DNA of 64,000 bases from Montifringilla adamsi. Taxonomy: Eukaryota; Chordata; Aves; Passeriformes; Passeridae. Every line of letters begins with the position of its first letter. The first letter of the stretch is position 1. Below, one piece after another: positions 49,131-60,971 of the stretch. The position numbers and the translations under genes are program-made. The stretch is from the NCBI GenBank assembly GCA_017590115.1, contig JAGGNK010006559.1, positions 8,483,784-8,547,783 of the forward strand. Reading direction: 5' to 3'. A model generated the notes under the pieces. The model made no database searches. It worked only from the letters and a program-made list of their open reading frames with translations, and was not told the DNA's origin.

Positions 49131-49685
49131 CGTGCTGAGGCTGGCTGTGATGGAGTTAACTTCTTTCATAGCAGTCCATATGGTGCTGTGATTTACATTT
49201 GGGTCTAAAACAGACTTGATAACATAGCAGTGTTTTGGTTATTGCTGATCAGTGCTGGCACAGCATCAAGGTTTTTCTCTTACTCTCTGAAGAGACTAGG
49301 CTGGGAGTGGGCAAAAGATCAGGAGGGGACACAGCAGGGATAGCTGACCCCAGCTGACCAAAGGGGTACCCCCTACCGTAAGATGTTGCACTGAGTAATA
49401 GAAGATGGGGGGAAGAGGAGGAAAGAAGAGGATGCTGGTGGTTATGGTGTTTATCTTCCAAAGCACCTGTTACCCTGTTGAGATTCTGTTTTTCAGGAAA
49501 TAGTCTGATACTTGCCTGCAGATTGGAAGCAGTGAATGAATTTGTGTTTCTGTTTTGTTTATTAAATTGCCATTATTTAGATCCATGAGTCTTATTTTCT
49601 TCTATTTCTTCCTCATCCCACAGGACACTGAGCAAGAGGATGGGTGGGTATTTGGCTGCTGTGTAGGGTCGGTCAGTCCACCAAA
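49131..49685 (+). mobile_element. Solo LTR of an avian ERV (ERVL-like)
   Basis: The unit is about 555 bp and matches the copy at 60972-61536 in length and block order: a 'CTGGCTG-GATG' 5' edge, 'CAGTGTTTTGG', 'TCAGTGCTGGCACAGC', 'CAGCTGACC' near 49350, a purine-rich middle, 'TTTATTAAATTGCCATTATT' near the 3' side, and a 'GTCAGTCCACCA' 3' edge. The 5' TG seems to have become CG and the 3' CA is obscured by an A run, so the target duplication cannot be read. No gag, pol or env sequence adjoins it, so it is a solo LTR left by recombination. The assignment to an ERVL-like family rests on memory of avian LTRs. Confidence 0.8.
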
Positions 49686-50988
49686 AAAAAAAGGAATTTA
49701 ATATTAAAGAAGTCCAATCTACCCATCTCGCTCAATAGGGAAATCATTAACATTAATATGTAAGACCACATGAATACAGTGTTTTCTTTAATGTCCCAGT
49801 GTCTGCATAAAATTCAATGTTAATCAGTGGGGCCCTCAATTAGTATGAAATACAAAAATAAGTGGATAGCAGAACAAAGCTTTGTGGCAATTATTTCAGC
49901 CACATGCTATGAAAAATTTTATGTTTTCTCATATAATTTTTTTAACTGTTTTCTGTATTAGAAACCCATTGACTCTTGTGGAAGCATCAAGTTGTGTCTG
50001 CCCACAAGAGCACAGTAAGCCATGAAACCCAACTGAACCCAACTGAAGTAGAAATTTCATGAGTTTTTCCTCAATCTTATTTTATTGCGCCACATTGGCA
50101 GTGGAAAAGTCTATGGAAAATTGCCAGTTTTGCATGGACTTGATATAAACCAAACACTTCAAATAATCAGGGTTAGAATCTAAAAAACTGCAAAGGAACA
50201 TGTTACAGGTAAAGTGTGATGGAAGTCAGACAACATATACTTATGAAGGGAGGACATTCTCATCTCCAACTTCTTAACTCATTAAGAGTTAAGCATCTCT
50301 TATAAGCTAATTGTATGGGTCTTCCTTGTCCACAGTGAAACAAAAGCATCTCTAAAAGAAGATTAATCTTTAATGAAACTTAAAATGGGGTGAATCAGGT
50401 TTTGGATCTGTCTTTCACCAGACTGCAAAAGAACCCGGGGCAATTTGTTGGGATTAATTGCTTAAACTGTTAAAGCAAAGTGAGATGGATCCTAGCCTAC
50501 AAAAATAAAAGCTCTATTGATTTTTGGTACACCTGGAAGACAGCAACTTCTGTTAAAATATCCACTGACTTTTCTAAGATCAAGTTACCCTATTTTCCCA
50601 TTTCCCACTCAGCAGATGGAAAGATAGACAGGAAACTATCTGTAAAAGATCACTGTTAGCCTAAGATAATGTAGCCTCTAGGACATTTTGAGATCTACCT
50701 CTCCCTGGGTAGGGGATGAAGAGTAGTTCTAAGCAGTTAATCAGTGTACAAAAAAAAAAGAGAGAGTCTGGTTCTAATTGGAACCATTTTGCTGTCTGCA
50801 GCTCTGGGAGTACAGCTCAGTCATATATTAAAAGAAAAAGCACTTCAAAACTTAACAAAAAAATAAGGTCAATTTAATCAAAATACAAATTTATTTTAGA
50901 TTTAAGTACATTGATAAAGGTTTAGAGTTTTTCTTCCTCATTAAGTGTAAATATCAAGCATATTAATTTGAAATAAAAGTCAATTACA
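49686..50988. other. AT-rich non-coding stretch
   Basis: Nothing recognised except a 10-bp tandem pair (AACCCAACTG) at about 50026-50045. Confidence 0.55.
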
Positions 50989-50989
50989 G

Positions 50990-51060
50990 ACAAAAAAAAA
51001 AAAAAACCAAACAAGCAAACAAACAAACAAAAAAAGTAACAGGATTTTATTTTATTTTAT
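50990..51060. repeat. A run, (CAAA)n and (TTTTA)n simple repeats
   Basis: A poly-A stretch and AAAC/CAAA units to about 51036 are followed closely by ATTTT units to about 51060. Confidence 0.85.
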
Positions 51061-51169
51061 GAAATTTTGAATAACAATAGCATATGAAAATACAAATTAT
51101 AAGATTGGGAGAAAATATTTTTATAGTATCCCAGTGCCTTAAATAATTTCACCAGCACCAGTGAACTCA

Positions 51170-51660
51170 GTGGGTGATTCCCTTCTGAAAGGATGAGAGG
51201 GCCCCATATGTCGACCGGACCCATCCCACAGGGATATCTGCTGCCTCCCTGGGGTACAAGATATTACTGGGAGACTCCCTGGGCTGATTCAGCCCTCTGA
51301 TTATTACCCAGCACTGATACCCCAGGCTGGAAGTGATGTCATTGAAAAGAGGATCATCAGGGCAGTTAAAAGGAGCTTCAGGGCACTGGGTCAAGTGGTG
51401 GATAGGGCAGGATAGGTTGATGGTGGTGTTCTGCTCAGTCCCTTTAGTGGCAGAGATAAATGATGAAAGGAATACGAGAGCTCATATTATGAAGTGGTTA
51501 AAGGGTTAGTGTCATCAGCAGAATTTTAGGTTCTTTGATCATGGGGGAAATTTTTTGGCATCTGGCCTGCTGGAGCTGGATGGGCTCCATCTCTCTGTTA
51601 AGGGCTTTTAGCTCATGAACTGGCACAATTGATTGAGAAGGCTTTAAACTAGGTTTGAAG
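51170..51660 (+). pseudogene. CR1 ORF1 remnant with esterase (SGNH-type) domain
   Basis: In CR1 elements ORF1 ends in an esterase-like domain of the SGNH hydrolase type. Here the plus strand from about 51426 reads VFCSVPLVAEINDERN, and 51579-51596 reads DGLHLS, which matches the C-terminal D-x-x-H block that carries the catalytic Asp and His of such enzymes. A stop codon lies between the two blocks and another shortly after. The frame is dead. The role of the domain in retrotransposition is not established. Confidence 0.75.
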
Positions 51661-51715
51661 GGAGAAGGGGATGCAGCTGGCCTGTCTGGAAGCAGGCCCA
51701 AGGGTGGTAAGCCTG

Positions 51716-52050
51716 TACACTAAAGCACCCAGCATGGGCAACAAACAAGAAGAAGCTGGAGGCCATGGTGCTACAGCACAGCTGAGTAGTCGCCATCACG
51801 GAAATGTGGTGGGATGACTCACAAGGCTGGAGTGCTGCACTGGATGGGTACAAGCCCTTCAGAAGAGACAGGAAAGGGAGAAGAGGTGGAGGGGTGGTCC
51901 TTTATATTAGGTAGGCTTTTGATGCCATGGGTACAGAAACTAGTGACAATGAATTTGAATGTGTGTGGGTAAGAATTAAGGGGAAGGCCAACAAGGCTGA
52001 CATTCTCGTAGGAGTCTGTTATTATCCACCCATCCAGGAGGAAGAGGTGT
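51716..52050 (+). pseudogene. CR1 ORF2 endonuclease start, remnant
   Basis: ORF2 begins with an APE-type endonuclease that nicks target DNA. The frame starting at 51786 reads VVAITEMWWDDSQGWSAALD, which is the ITETWWDD motif of CR1 endonucleases with T changed to M, followed by GYKPFRRDRKGRRGGGVVLY. A TAG stop follows at about 51913, where active copies have Glu. Homology resumes beyond the stop (WVRIKGKANKADI) until the internal deletion at about 52050. The RT domain is absent. Confidence 0.87.
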
Positions 52051-52168
52051 GTTTAAAAAAAGATTGGATGTGGTACTCAGTGCCATGGTTTAGTTGAGGT
52101 GCTAGGGCATGGGTTGGACTTGATGATCTTGAAAGTCTCTTCCAACCTAGTCATTCTGTGATTCTGTA

Positions 52169-53685
52169 AATCACACAGCCCAGCTGTCAGTTTGAAAAAT
52201 ATCATTGCTGTTTTAATGAGAAGTCTGCATTTTTCTGAGGAAATTCCAAGGTTCTTCTATCTTAGAAGAAAACATGATGTGACTTCAATTCAGTATTTAT
52301 CTACAGAAGTATTTTTACAAGATTAAAAGTTGTTTCAGTTTTTCCTCTGTCTCTGTGTATCCCTGTGTCTCTGTTTTCCCTGTTAATTATTCATCAAAAA
52401 GAGGAAAGGTTCTTACTCTACTAAGTGATCATCACTCCTAATTTCTTCTTACCTCCTTTCTTCTTAATAGTTTTAGAATACTTTTGTTTTGACTATAATG
52501 CTGTTGAGACCATATGACTCTTCATTTACTATGTTGTTGATGTGGAAATCTCTTTAATTCTGATATTTCATCAATTAATTGAGTGATAAAGGATGTCAGA
52601 ATAGAGAAAAAGAAGAAACATGTCATAAAAGTGAGATTTCTTGTCTTATCAGCTAGTCTACCAGTATAAAAAATTCAATACCAGAGCTTCTTAAGGCTTC
52701 TTAAGAACTAACTTTATCATGGTACTGATGTTTTTGATCTATCCAAACACTTAACCCTTTGGTGTGGCAAAAGTTTATGTGAGTATTCAGTTACTTCAGA
52801 TTTGCTACTGCAACTGGGGCTTGTAGATAATATTTACACTTACAAATTTTAATAAATGCGAGAAAAATTATTGATGAATTTTCCAGCTGGATTAGGAGGA
52901 ACAAGTTGTAATATACAGGAAATAAGCTCCACATGGAGAAATTAACTTTTGGAGGAGAGAATCCTTTTCAAGTCGTGTGTGCCTGCTTGCTGCATTCAGC
53001 TCCATTAACTCTGCAATGAGCTGTTGCAACATCATTGCAGTTGAAAAGTGCATTAAAGGAGACTAATTGGGTGGCTGACATATATTACTTGTTCCAGTCT
53101 CATGAATAATAAAGTTTCATGAAGATTGAGGTTTAGAACTTTTGCATATAAAGCCAGCTATGTCAATGAAGTTTGCAAGCCAAGGCAAAGAATCATGGGC
53201 AGGTATTACAGGGGAACTAACCTGGTCACCTCAGGAATTGGAGTCACAAAACTGACAAAGGACAAGCAGGTAAGAACAATGCCATTAAGGTGTCAGTCTG
53301 AGTTTGTCCATATGTAAGAGAGAAGGAAAAACATAATCTTAGTGAAAAAATTAAGTTTACTTCTTTTCTACTGTAGAAATTGAATTTCCCCTTCAAATCT
53401 AATCATTAATGGGCCAATTGAATTTCCCAAATGCTTTTAGATCAAAGAATTCAAAACAAAAGTCTCTCAGTCTTCTTGGGCTTTTTTTGTTTTTCATTGG
53501 ACATTTTTGTTTTCTTTTGGCTTATTTTTTTTTTCTTGGTGATAGAGTTGCATCAGGGATTCCTAGAGGAACTGAAAACTAGAAGTAATCAAATAACAAA
53601 ATTGGGGATGGCAAGTTAGCTACTTTTCTTGGCCTTTTTTCCTGTTGACTGAACAAACGGAATGCTTTTAATACAACCTTGCACA
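52169..53685. other. AT-rich non-coding stretch
   Basis: No gene or repeat recognised. A 10-bp direct pair (GCTTCTTAAG) lies near 52686-52706. The segment 52980-53110 is listed separately as a candidate element. Confidence 0.5.
52980..53110. other. Candidate conserved non-coding element (by eye)
   Basis: Non-repeat sequence with CATTAACTCTGCAATGAG, ATCATTGCAG and GACTAATTGG-type motifs in close order. The impression is subjective and no alignment was possible. Confidence 0.2.
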
Positions 53686-54185
53686 CCGTGTACTCCAGCT
53701 CTCCAATCATCTTTGTTGTTTGTTCCTGGCCTCATTCCAAGACATCAGTTTCCTTGCTGTCCTGGGGAGACCAAAGCTGGACACAGTGGTCCAGGTGCAA
53801 TCTCATAAGTAGTAAGGAGAGATGAGGTAGAGCTTCTTTTAATAGCTACGCTCTAGTCAATACAGCCCAAGATGCAGGTAGCTGTCTTTGCTACAGTGAT
53901 GTGTTACTTACAGATTTGACCTTTTCATCAGGAATGCTGGACTTTACATTTGCCTTTGTTGACCCACCTGAGGTTTTTTCCCAGCCTGCTAATGTCTATT
54001 TCAATAGTAAGCCTGCCCTTTACACTATGGACTGCATCCACCCCAGTTTGCTGTCATCTGTGACCTTGCTGGGAGTGCATGCCATTTCATCATGCAGGAT
54101 GTTAATAGAGGTGTCAAACCTTACTAATCTCTGAAGCAATGCCTGAGGAGTGCCACTAATAATTAGTCATCAACTGGACTTCATG
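53686..54185 (-). mobile_element. CR1-like LINE fragment (ORF2 reverse transcriptase), minus strand, old
   Basis: Translated on the minus strand in shifting frames, it keeps the order of CR1 reverse-transcriptase blocks: SGTPQALL near 54150 (palm motif B, normally SGVPQGS), VTDDSKLGW near 54055-54085 (motif C area, normally FADDTKLGG), and HLDHCVQLWSPQDSKE near 53740-53790 (C-terminal block). Many stops and frameshifts are present. Both the coding part before it and the 3' end are missing, so this is an internal fragment. It is more decayed than the copy at 35-36.5 kb. Confidence 0.85.
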
Positions 54186-57100
54186 TCAGGGATCTGATGA
54201 TAAGATGAGTAAGATGATAAGACTCATTGAACACTTGCTACCAGAAGGAAGATGTTCAGGGAGGTAATGATCATACTTTGAGCTATTGAAAGCAAAAGGA
54301 TGAAACAGGTGATGAAAGTCACACTGAACTTTTAAATAAAACGACTTCTGAAGCTTAGAGCAGGATTCTTGTGAAGCTCTTTATCTGATCATTGTCTATC
54401 AAATGGCGATATTTTTAAACCCCATTTAATCTATGTCAATGCATTACAACTAGGAAATCCATGAGGTTGTAGAGTTCTGTGCTAAAGTTTAATATGAGGA
54501 ATCTGATTTTTCTTTTTGGTGATGATTGATAACTGATCAATTTGTGTTATTTTAAACTCAAACAGTGTCATTTGAGTGTAGTTTTTATACTTTGTGTCTG
54601 CCAAGATGAGCTCTGCAATCCATCAATGTAATTACTATGCTGTTTAAGGAATTTTGATTGTGTTATGCCTAATGTTAATTTTTTAACAGCTGAATAATAT
54701 TCTATAACAAATTTGATCTTAAAGCCTTGGCAGTACCTTGCTCAACTGCCTCTGAGATCTATTCTATAACTTTAGTAAAAAATAGTTGCTGCAGCATGAA
54801 GCTGAAACCCACTTGTTTTTCTTTTGGTTGACAAAACACACAAAAACTCATGTACTAGTTCTGACCAAAGTCACAAACATCAGAATCAAACCAGGAAGGA
54901 TTTAATAATTTATGTTCTATTAGAATTCACTTCTCAGCAGTCAGATGTGATACTGTAAAAAACACAAAGGAAAAACTTTGTGTTGTCACTAAAGAGGTAA
55001 TTACTAGTTCCATGGACAAGTATCTCACTGTGCTGTTGCCAAAAAAAAAGATATGCAAGCACAGGAAGCTGTAGGAAACCAGCTTGGCTATCACTTCTGC
55101 AGATCAGTTCTGAACTACTTGATAAAATCTGACCAAATGACATTAAGTGAGACATCTTTCTGTTATTGCTGCCCTATATTGTTTGGGGAATGGCTTCTGT
55201 CTTTCTATAATCACTTGCCAAACAGAAACACAGGGAAGAACAGAACTCAAAGTGTCCAGAAGGTATTTTTAAGCCTCTACTTCTATTTATCCTTTTTTTT
55301 TTCCCCCCAAAGATCTAGAATATTAAAATAGATACAACTAAAATTTAGGATCATTTTGGCCTGTAATGAGTCTCAGTGACCAGGGATTGTGAGCTCCTGC
55401 ATAATTTGGCTTGCGTTAATGGAACATAAGAACAAAAGTGATAGTTACGTGGACAGGCAGAGTATTAAGAGACTAAAGCAAACTTGAAGTACAAGACTTA
55501 AAGACTGACAATATCATGTGATTCCTTCTCAGTAAAGTGCATAACAGCTACAGTTCTGAGAGTAAGATGACATGTGATTTCCTTTAAACCAGGGTGGATT
55601 CACCAGAATGCAGCTCTTTATTCATCTGAACAGCCTTTTAGAATCATAGAAGAGGGTCTGAACATAGATCTCATTGTAATTTTTGATAGAGTTTGCTTGC
55701 ACTTAATTGACAATCATTTTTAATTGTAAATCTCTACATTTAAAGTGGATTATATATGGTTACAACCACAGAAAAGTTTACTAATTCTTTTACTTTGTGT
55801 GAAGTATATAGTGCAGCATGTATGTTTTCTTCCCCTGTAATCCCAAGTTTTCTTCTGGAAAACAGCTACCTGATATAAATATGATGCATCACAGTTTATA
55901 TGGAAATTCTTTCTGCATTGCAAAGGTATTATTTTACATTTCAGGACACAAATTTTAATTACCAAAATTAATAAGAGTAACAAAAATCTAGCAGTTATTA
56001 ACTACGTTGTATTTTTAAAATGTATGTCTAAAAAAAAACCTCTTGTGAACAAGACAGTAAAAGTGCAATAAAGATCACCTAATTCCATTTCAAGTTTATT
56101 GCTTCAATAATTCTAAGTTATACAAAATGACAATGTATTCAATCAAATATAAGGGTTTCTGTTTGTTATGCTGGATTTTTAAAATTCAGCAATTAAATAA
56201 AGTGGCAATTTATTTTGTTTATAAGGTACAGTTTTCATCCATACCCAAAAGTGCCCTTTAATTATTTTACTATAAAAATAATTTTGTAGAGCATAACACA
56301 CTTCATATTGGCTACTTTTGCATGTAGATTTTTAATGTTTCTCCAAAATCCTTCAGAGTTATGTTTTGCCAGCTATTCTAGTAATAATTATTCAGCCATT
56401 AAAATCCTCATACCTCCTTATTACCTGAACTAGTGCCTCTCTCCCAACAATGAATCAGCTAGAAAGGGATGTTCTGCATTGAAAACAAGTTGGAGCCTTC
56501 ACACCACCTCAGACAAACTGCTTTACTAGATTACAGAATATGGGAGATAGGGGCCTGCAGTGAATCAAGCAGAAAAGACTGCAGGAAACAAATAATAATT
56601 ACAGCTGCATAAATCAGGAAAATCACTAATGAGTTTGGAAATAATGCAAGGAATGGCTTAAAATGCTGACAGTCAGCAGGTTACATCTTAAACCTAGGCT
56701 TTTGTCTTACCTTTTGTCCTGTTGTTTCTCATCTTATTTGAAGTTTAACATCCAGCACAAAAGACACAGCATTGTCTTCTAGTGAAAATATGAAGATTAT
56801 TAAACTTTCAGAATTTTCTGTGTACTATACTAAGAGAATCCATTCACACTGAGATTAATTATTTTTTTTCTTTTATCTTTCTGCAGAAGCACCTGAAGGC
56901 CTTAGCTGACAAAGGTCTAGTTATGCTGAATGTGCTGTGTTTGTGCCTTAACACTTTGCAGTCTAAATTTGAATGACCCAAACAAAAAAGTGTATGGCTA
57001 ATCTAAATATGAGAACTGAGAGATGAGGAGATTAGGTTACTCATTGTGGTAGAAACCAGTATTGGATCTGGGGGAAGAGGGTGGATCCTGACTTTGGTGA

Positions 57101-60100
57101 CCTAATTCAGAATAATATAATGAAGACTGCTGTAGGGAGTCTGCCATTGGAAATCCAACCACTTTTCAGCTGTTAGGACTCTAGTCATGAGTTAAGCTGG
57201 GCCACTAACGCATATAACGGATATATAAGTATATTTATGTGTGAGGGTGAAGGGGTCTAAAAGTTGTTGAGAACTCTTTCCAGATAAACATACATTTAAA
57301 TTTCAGAAATTCTTTGAAACTTCAACACAGACTAGTTGGGAAAGAAAATTGCTTAGATTTTTTTTTTTTTAATTAAATTTGTGGAAAAGAGGAAAGGTTA
57401 AAAGGAACAGTTGAATCCCCAGTGTCTTCAGACTGTATTAGGGAGTTCTGGAAAGAGTTGTACATAAACTAATTGTTGTTCCAGCTTCATAATGCCTAAA
57501 AGGTCATCCCTGGTTTCCATTTTTTTCTCAAAGAATTTTCACTGTCTCCAAATTGGTGCAAAAAGAGGACAACTGGGACCTACATATATGACATACATGC
57601 CTGTGTTTCAGGTTTGACAAAATATGTATTCAGCATAATTACAGCAAATAGCCTTATAAGTCAAGGTTGAAGAAATTAATCACTTCCGATGTTGACTGCT
57701 GAGGACATTTGCTATCATCTATCAATGATTTATGAAGACAGCTCCTGTGTGACAAGATTTTACTTTAGATAGCATTTGAATGCACACAAAATATGTTTTA
57801 AGCTGGGATTATTATTATTTCAATTTCTTAAATTATTCCTCTTATCTGGGTAATAAAAAGGCAGCCACTTCTCTATCTACATTTATACAAGATACCACAG
57901 CAACACAAATCCTTCACATTGCTTCCTCTTTCTTTATATTATCATTAATCTGTTAATTAAGAGCAGCTGTGGTGTTGGTCTCTGTGTGTTGATTCCCATC
58001 AATATGAGTTACACGGAGTCTAGTAACTCATTCATCATAAGGCAAATGATGGCAACTTTGAGGAGGCATTAATCTATCAGGGCTAATAAGAAAAGATGTG
58101 ATGTTGTATTTATCTGGAAAAAAGTAAGTTTTCCTTATCCCAGAGTGGAATCCTTTGTGAAGCCATTATTTTTAGTACCTGCATTTGAATGAGCTTGCTA
58201 ATAGGAAGCAGTAAGAAAGAATAATTTTTGTTCCCTGAGCCATTTTGCTGCTTGGACAACTTTGATTCTTTACTGGATGTCTATTGTACAATTTCAGATT
58301 ATGCCTTCAGTGTTGAATATGTGAAACACAGAAAAAAAAAAATTAAATGGGTGCTGGAGAAGGCAGCTTTTTGTTCTATTCTTGGTAATGTATCAGGTAG
58401 GCTTATGTTTTGAAATTATGTAAATATGTTAAATAGCCTCTGTTTCAGTCCTGGATATAACTTTGAGACATCAGGGAAAACTTCTGAAACTGTTTTATCT
58501 TCCAGGTCATGTTCCTGAATTTGGAAAATGAAAATGTCAATAATTATTAAATGGACAGAGTTTATGGAGAGAAGTACAGTGCCAAAGCATGAAGAAGTTA
58601 GAAACTGACATCAGCATTGATTTCGTCATTACCATCAAATGGGCTTTTTTTGTTGCTTTGTTTCTTTGGTCGTCTGTCTGCTTGGACAGCACTGTTGACT
58701 AGCAAAAGTAGGGAGCAGAAACAAGTGTCACCAATTTGTTCTTTGAAGACATTCATCCAATGATCTTCTCACAGCACTGCTGTTGTCTTATTTTTAAAAT
58801 TCTGAAGTATGTGGGAGGCCAATGTGAGTCCTTTTCTTTTCCTCCCATGAAATTCACCACTAGCACCAGCCATGAAGAGTGGTGGACTGGAGGAACTGGG
58901 AGGAGTGAAGTAGGTGAGACTTTCAGAAGGGGTAGAAAAGATGGCCTAAAATTTATTTTCATTTACTTTTAAAATGTTACCTTCAGAAGGCTTTCTAACA
59001 GAAATGGGTTATCCCAGATTTATTAAAATACTTCTGTAGAATACAATTTTTCACATTTTGAGTGGTCAAAACAATAAAAAGTTTTATATGGTTCCCTGCT
59101 TACTGAGATCTTCCCACGGTATTTTTACATCTCATTTTCCATAGAATTATCTGACTGTGATGTTGCATAATCAGTACTCTTCAAGACACTTGGAAATGAG
59201 CACTTCCACAAATGTGTTCCTTAAATGTTCTGTTGCCATATGAAATTTTATTCTGATTATCCCAACTGCTGTAAGAAAAGGATTTATATTGAAAGGCACA
59301 TGAAAAACTCTGAAGTGTTTTATTCCTGTTTTGCTAGTTGTGAAAAATTAAATTCTGGGAATATAGTTCTGTTGAATGAGAGGTAGGTGCTCTACTCCAA
59401 AAATGCTAACTTTACAATAGTAGATTTTTGCGTGGTTACAATTAATACTTAGAGATTACATAGAAGATCTAAATTCAAGTTTTCATTATGGTTGGGGGAT
59501 TGTGTCAAAAGTCCCCTGTGCCTCAAGTTCCACAGATATATGAGGGAAAACTTATCACACAATCAAATTCCATGACTGGGAAAACCATGAGATTAACATC
59601 AGTAAAATATAGATTCCTTGTGGAGAGTGCAGATTAGGCTCTTCATTTTCATTGATTTGTAAATTTGTAGCAGTTGTCACCTGCTGAGTGTGAAGAAGAA
59701 ATTTTTGTGATGTAACTGAAACCAGTGTTTTCTTCTATGGCCTATCGGTTCTATTGGCCCTCCCTGTGAGTGTTTATAAAGCAAAACATTATACAATATT
59801 GGGTAAGTCCCAAGAGAAACAAGGTGTCATTGCTAATGAAACCTGCTAATGGTAATATCTTTGGTGATGTGTCATTGTCATTCTTTCACTGATATGGGAA
59901 AAAGGAGGTTGTCTCTTGACCTGGATATTTATTGTTATTCCATATGTAACTTAGAACCTTGTCAGTCAACATTCTCTGAAAAAAAGTATTTATTCTAATG
60001 AACCTGTATTTTCAATGAGTTTTACTTTTCCCGTTTGTGTTTGCAAATAGTGGATGGATTTAGGTCTCCTCAGTGCTTCATCTGCTGAAGTGATGTCTTG

Positions 60101-60856
60101 CTCTTGGTTATTTTTATTTTTTCCTTTGATACAAAGGTAGTGAATACTTTCATCTCTTTGTGTGTAAGATCACACACATATTTAATGAGGATACAACAAA
60201 GCCCCAGCTATGATTAAGAAGTATCCCATGTCATCAAACTGTCTTGTTCCCACTTGATTTCCAGGTTATAGTAAATATACATAGCAACTTCAGCTGTATT
60301 GGTGAAGCAGCAAGTATGAATCATCAGTTTGATTAATCAAATTATAACCATAGTACACTTCAACACTCTGACTCTAAATGTGATTTAAATCATGTTTAAG
60401 TTTGGAGAATTCAGAGTACTTTTGAATTATGACAGAAGTTTCATCTGTTGACATGTTCCAATGCTTCATTATTTCTTGGTGGAAAATGGCAAATTTTGGA
60501 GCCCACTCACAGAAAAGAGAATACTTCTTTGTATTTTAATATTGTTTTAAACCATAGATGGACATGCAAAAGGCAATACCGTCTTCTAGTATAGAATGCT
60601 TTTCAATATTCATGCTCATTCTTTGTAATCCGGTAGAATTTCTAATTAAAATAAAAGTCTGATTTGTAATTAAAAAAATATTAGACTTGACAGGAAGGAT
60701 GAAAAGACCATATCCAGACACCACTGAGGCTAATATTTTCAATCTAATTGATTTTAGACAGATCTACTAAAGCTCAGGAAAATCATTAAAGTGACAGTAT
60801 ACTACTACTTTGGCTGAAGAACTGGAAAAAGTCACCCTGAAGGCAATGTCATAGCA
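54186..60856. other. AT-rich non-coding stretch
   Basis: No gene or interspersed repeat recognised in 6.6 kb. The segment 57930-58110 is listed as a candidate element. Confidence 0.5.
57930..58110. other. Candidate conserved non-coding element (by eye)
   Basis: Non-repeat sequence with a TTAATCTGTTAATTAAGAG start and spaced ATTAATC/CTAATAAG motifs, plus a CpG in ACACGGAG. It has no coding signal. Conservation is untested. Confidence 0.2.
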
Positions 60857-60962
60857 GAAGGAAGGAAGGAAGGAAGGAAGGAAGGAAGGAAGGAAGGAAG
60901 GAAGGAAGGAAGGAAGGAAGGAAGGAAGGAAGGGAGGGAGGGAGGGAGGGAGGGAAGGAGGA
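60857..60962. repeat. Compound (GGAA)n-(GGGA)n microsatellite
   Basis: About eighteen GGAA-type units run to about 60930, followed by six GGGA units to about 60955 and a degenerate end. The purine run exceeds 100 bases. The Ser/Phe/Leu/Pro-rich minus-strand open frame covering it is an artefact. Confidence 0.97.
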
Positions 60963-60971
60963 TTTCAAAGC

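Larger units (their letters stand above)
51170..52168 (+). mobile_element. CR1 LINE with internal deletions, plus strand
   Basis: Unlike the other CR1 copies, this one keeps upstream parts. In order: the end of ORF1 (about 51170-51660), a shortened inter-ORF segment, the start of the ORF2 endonuclease (about 51716-52050), and then, abruptly, the CR1 3' tail (about 52050-52168) ending with CATTCTGTGATTCTGTA. By comparison with full CR1 elements, the rest of ORF2, more than 2 kb, is missing. The tail contains 'GATTGGATGTGGTACTCAGT' and 'GTTGGACTTGATGATCTTGA', typical of CR1. The exact 5' start is uncertain. Confidence 0.92.

Noticed and set aside
55640..55665. AGAATCATAGAAG resembling a CR1 terminal octamer
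   Set aside because: Only a dozen bases match and the flanking sequence does not continue as CR1.
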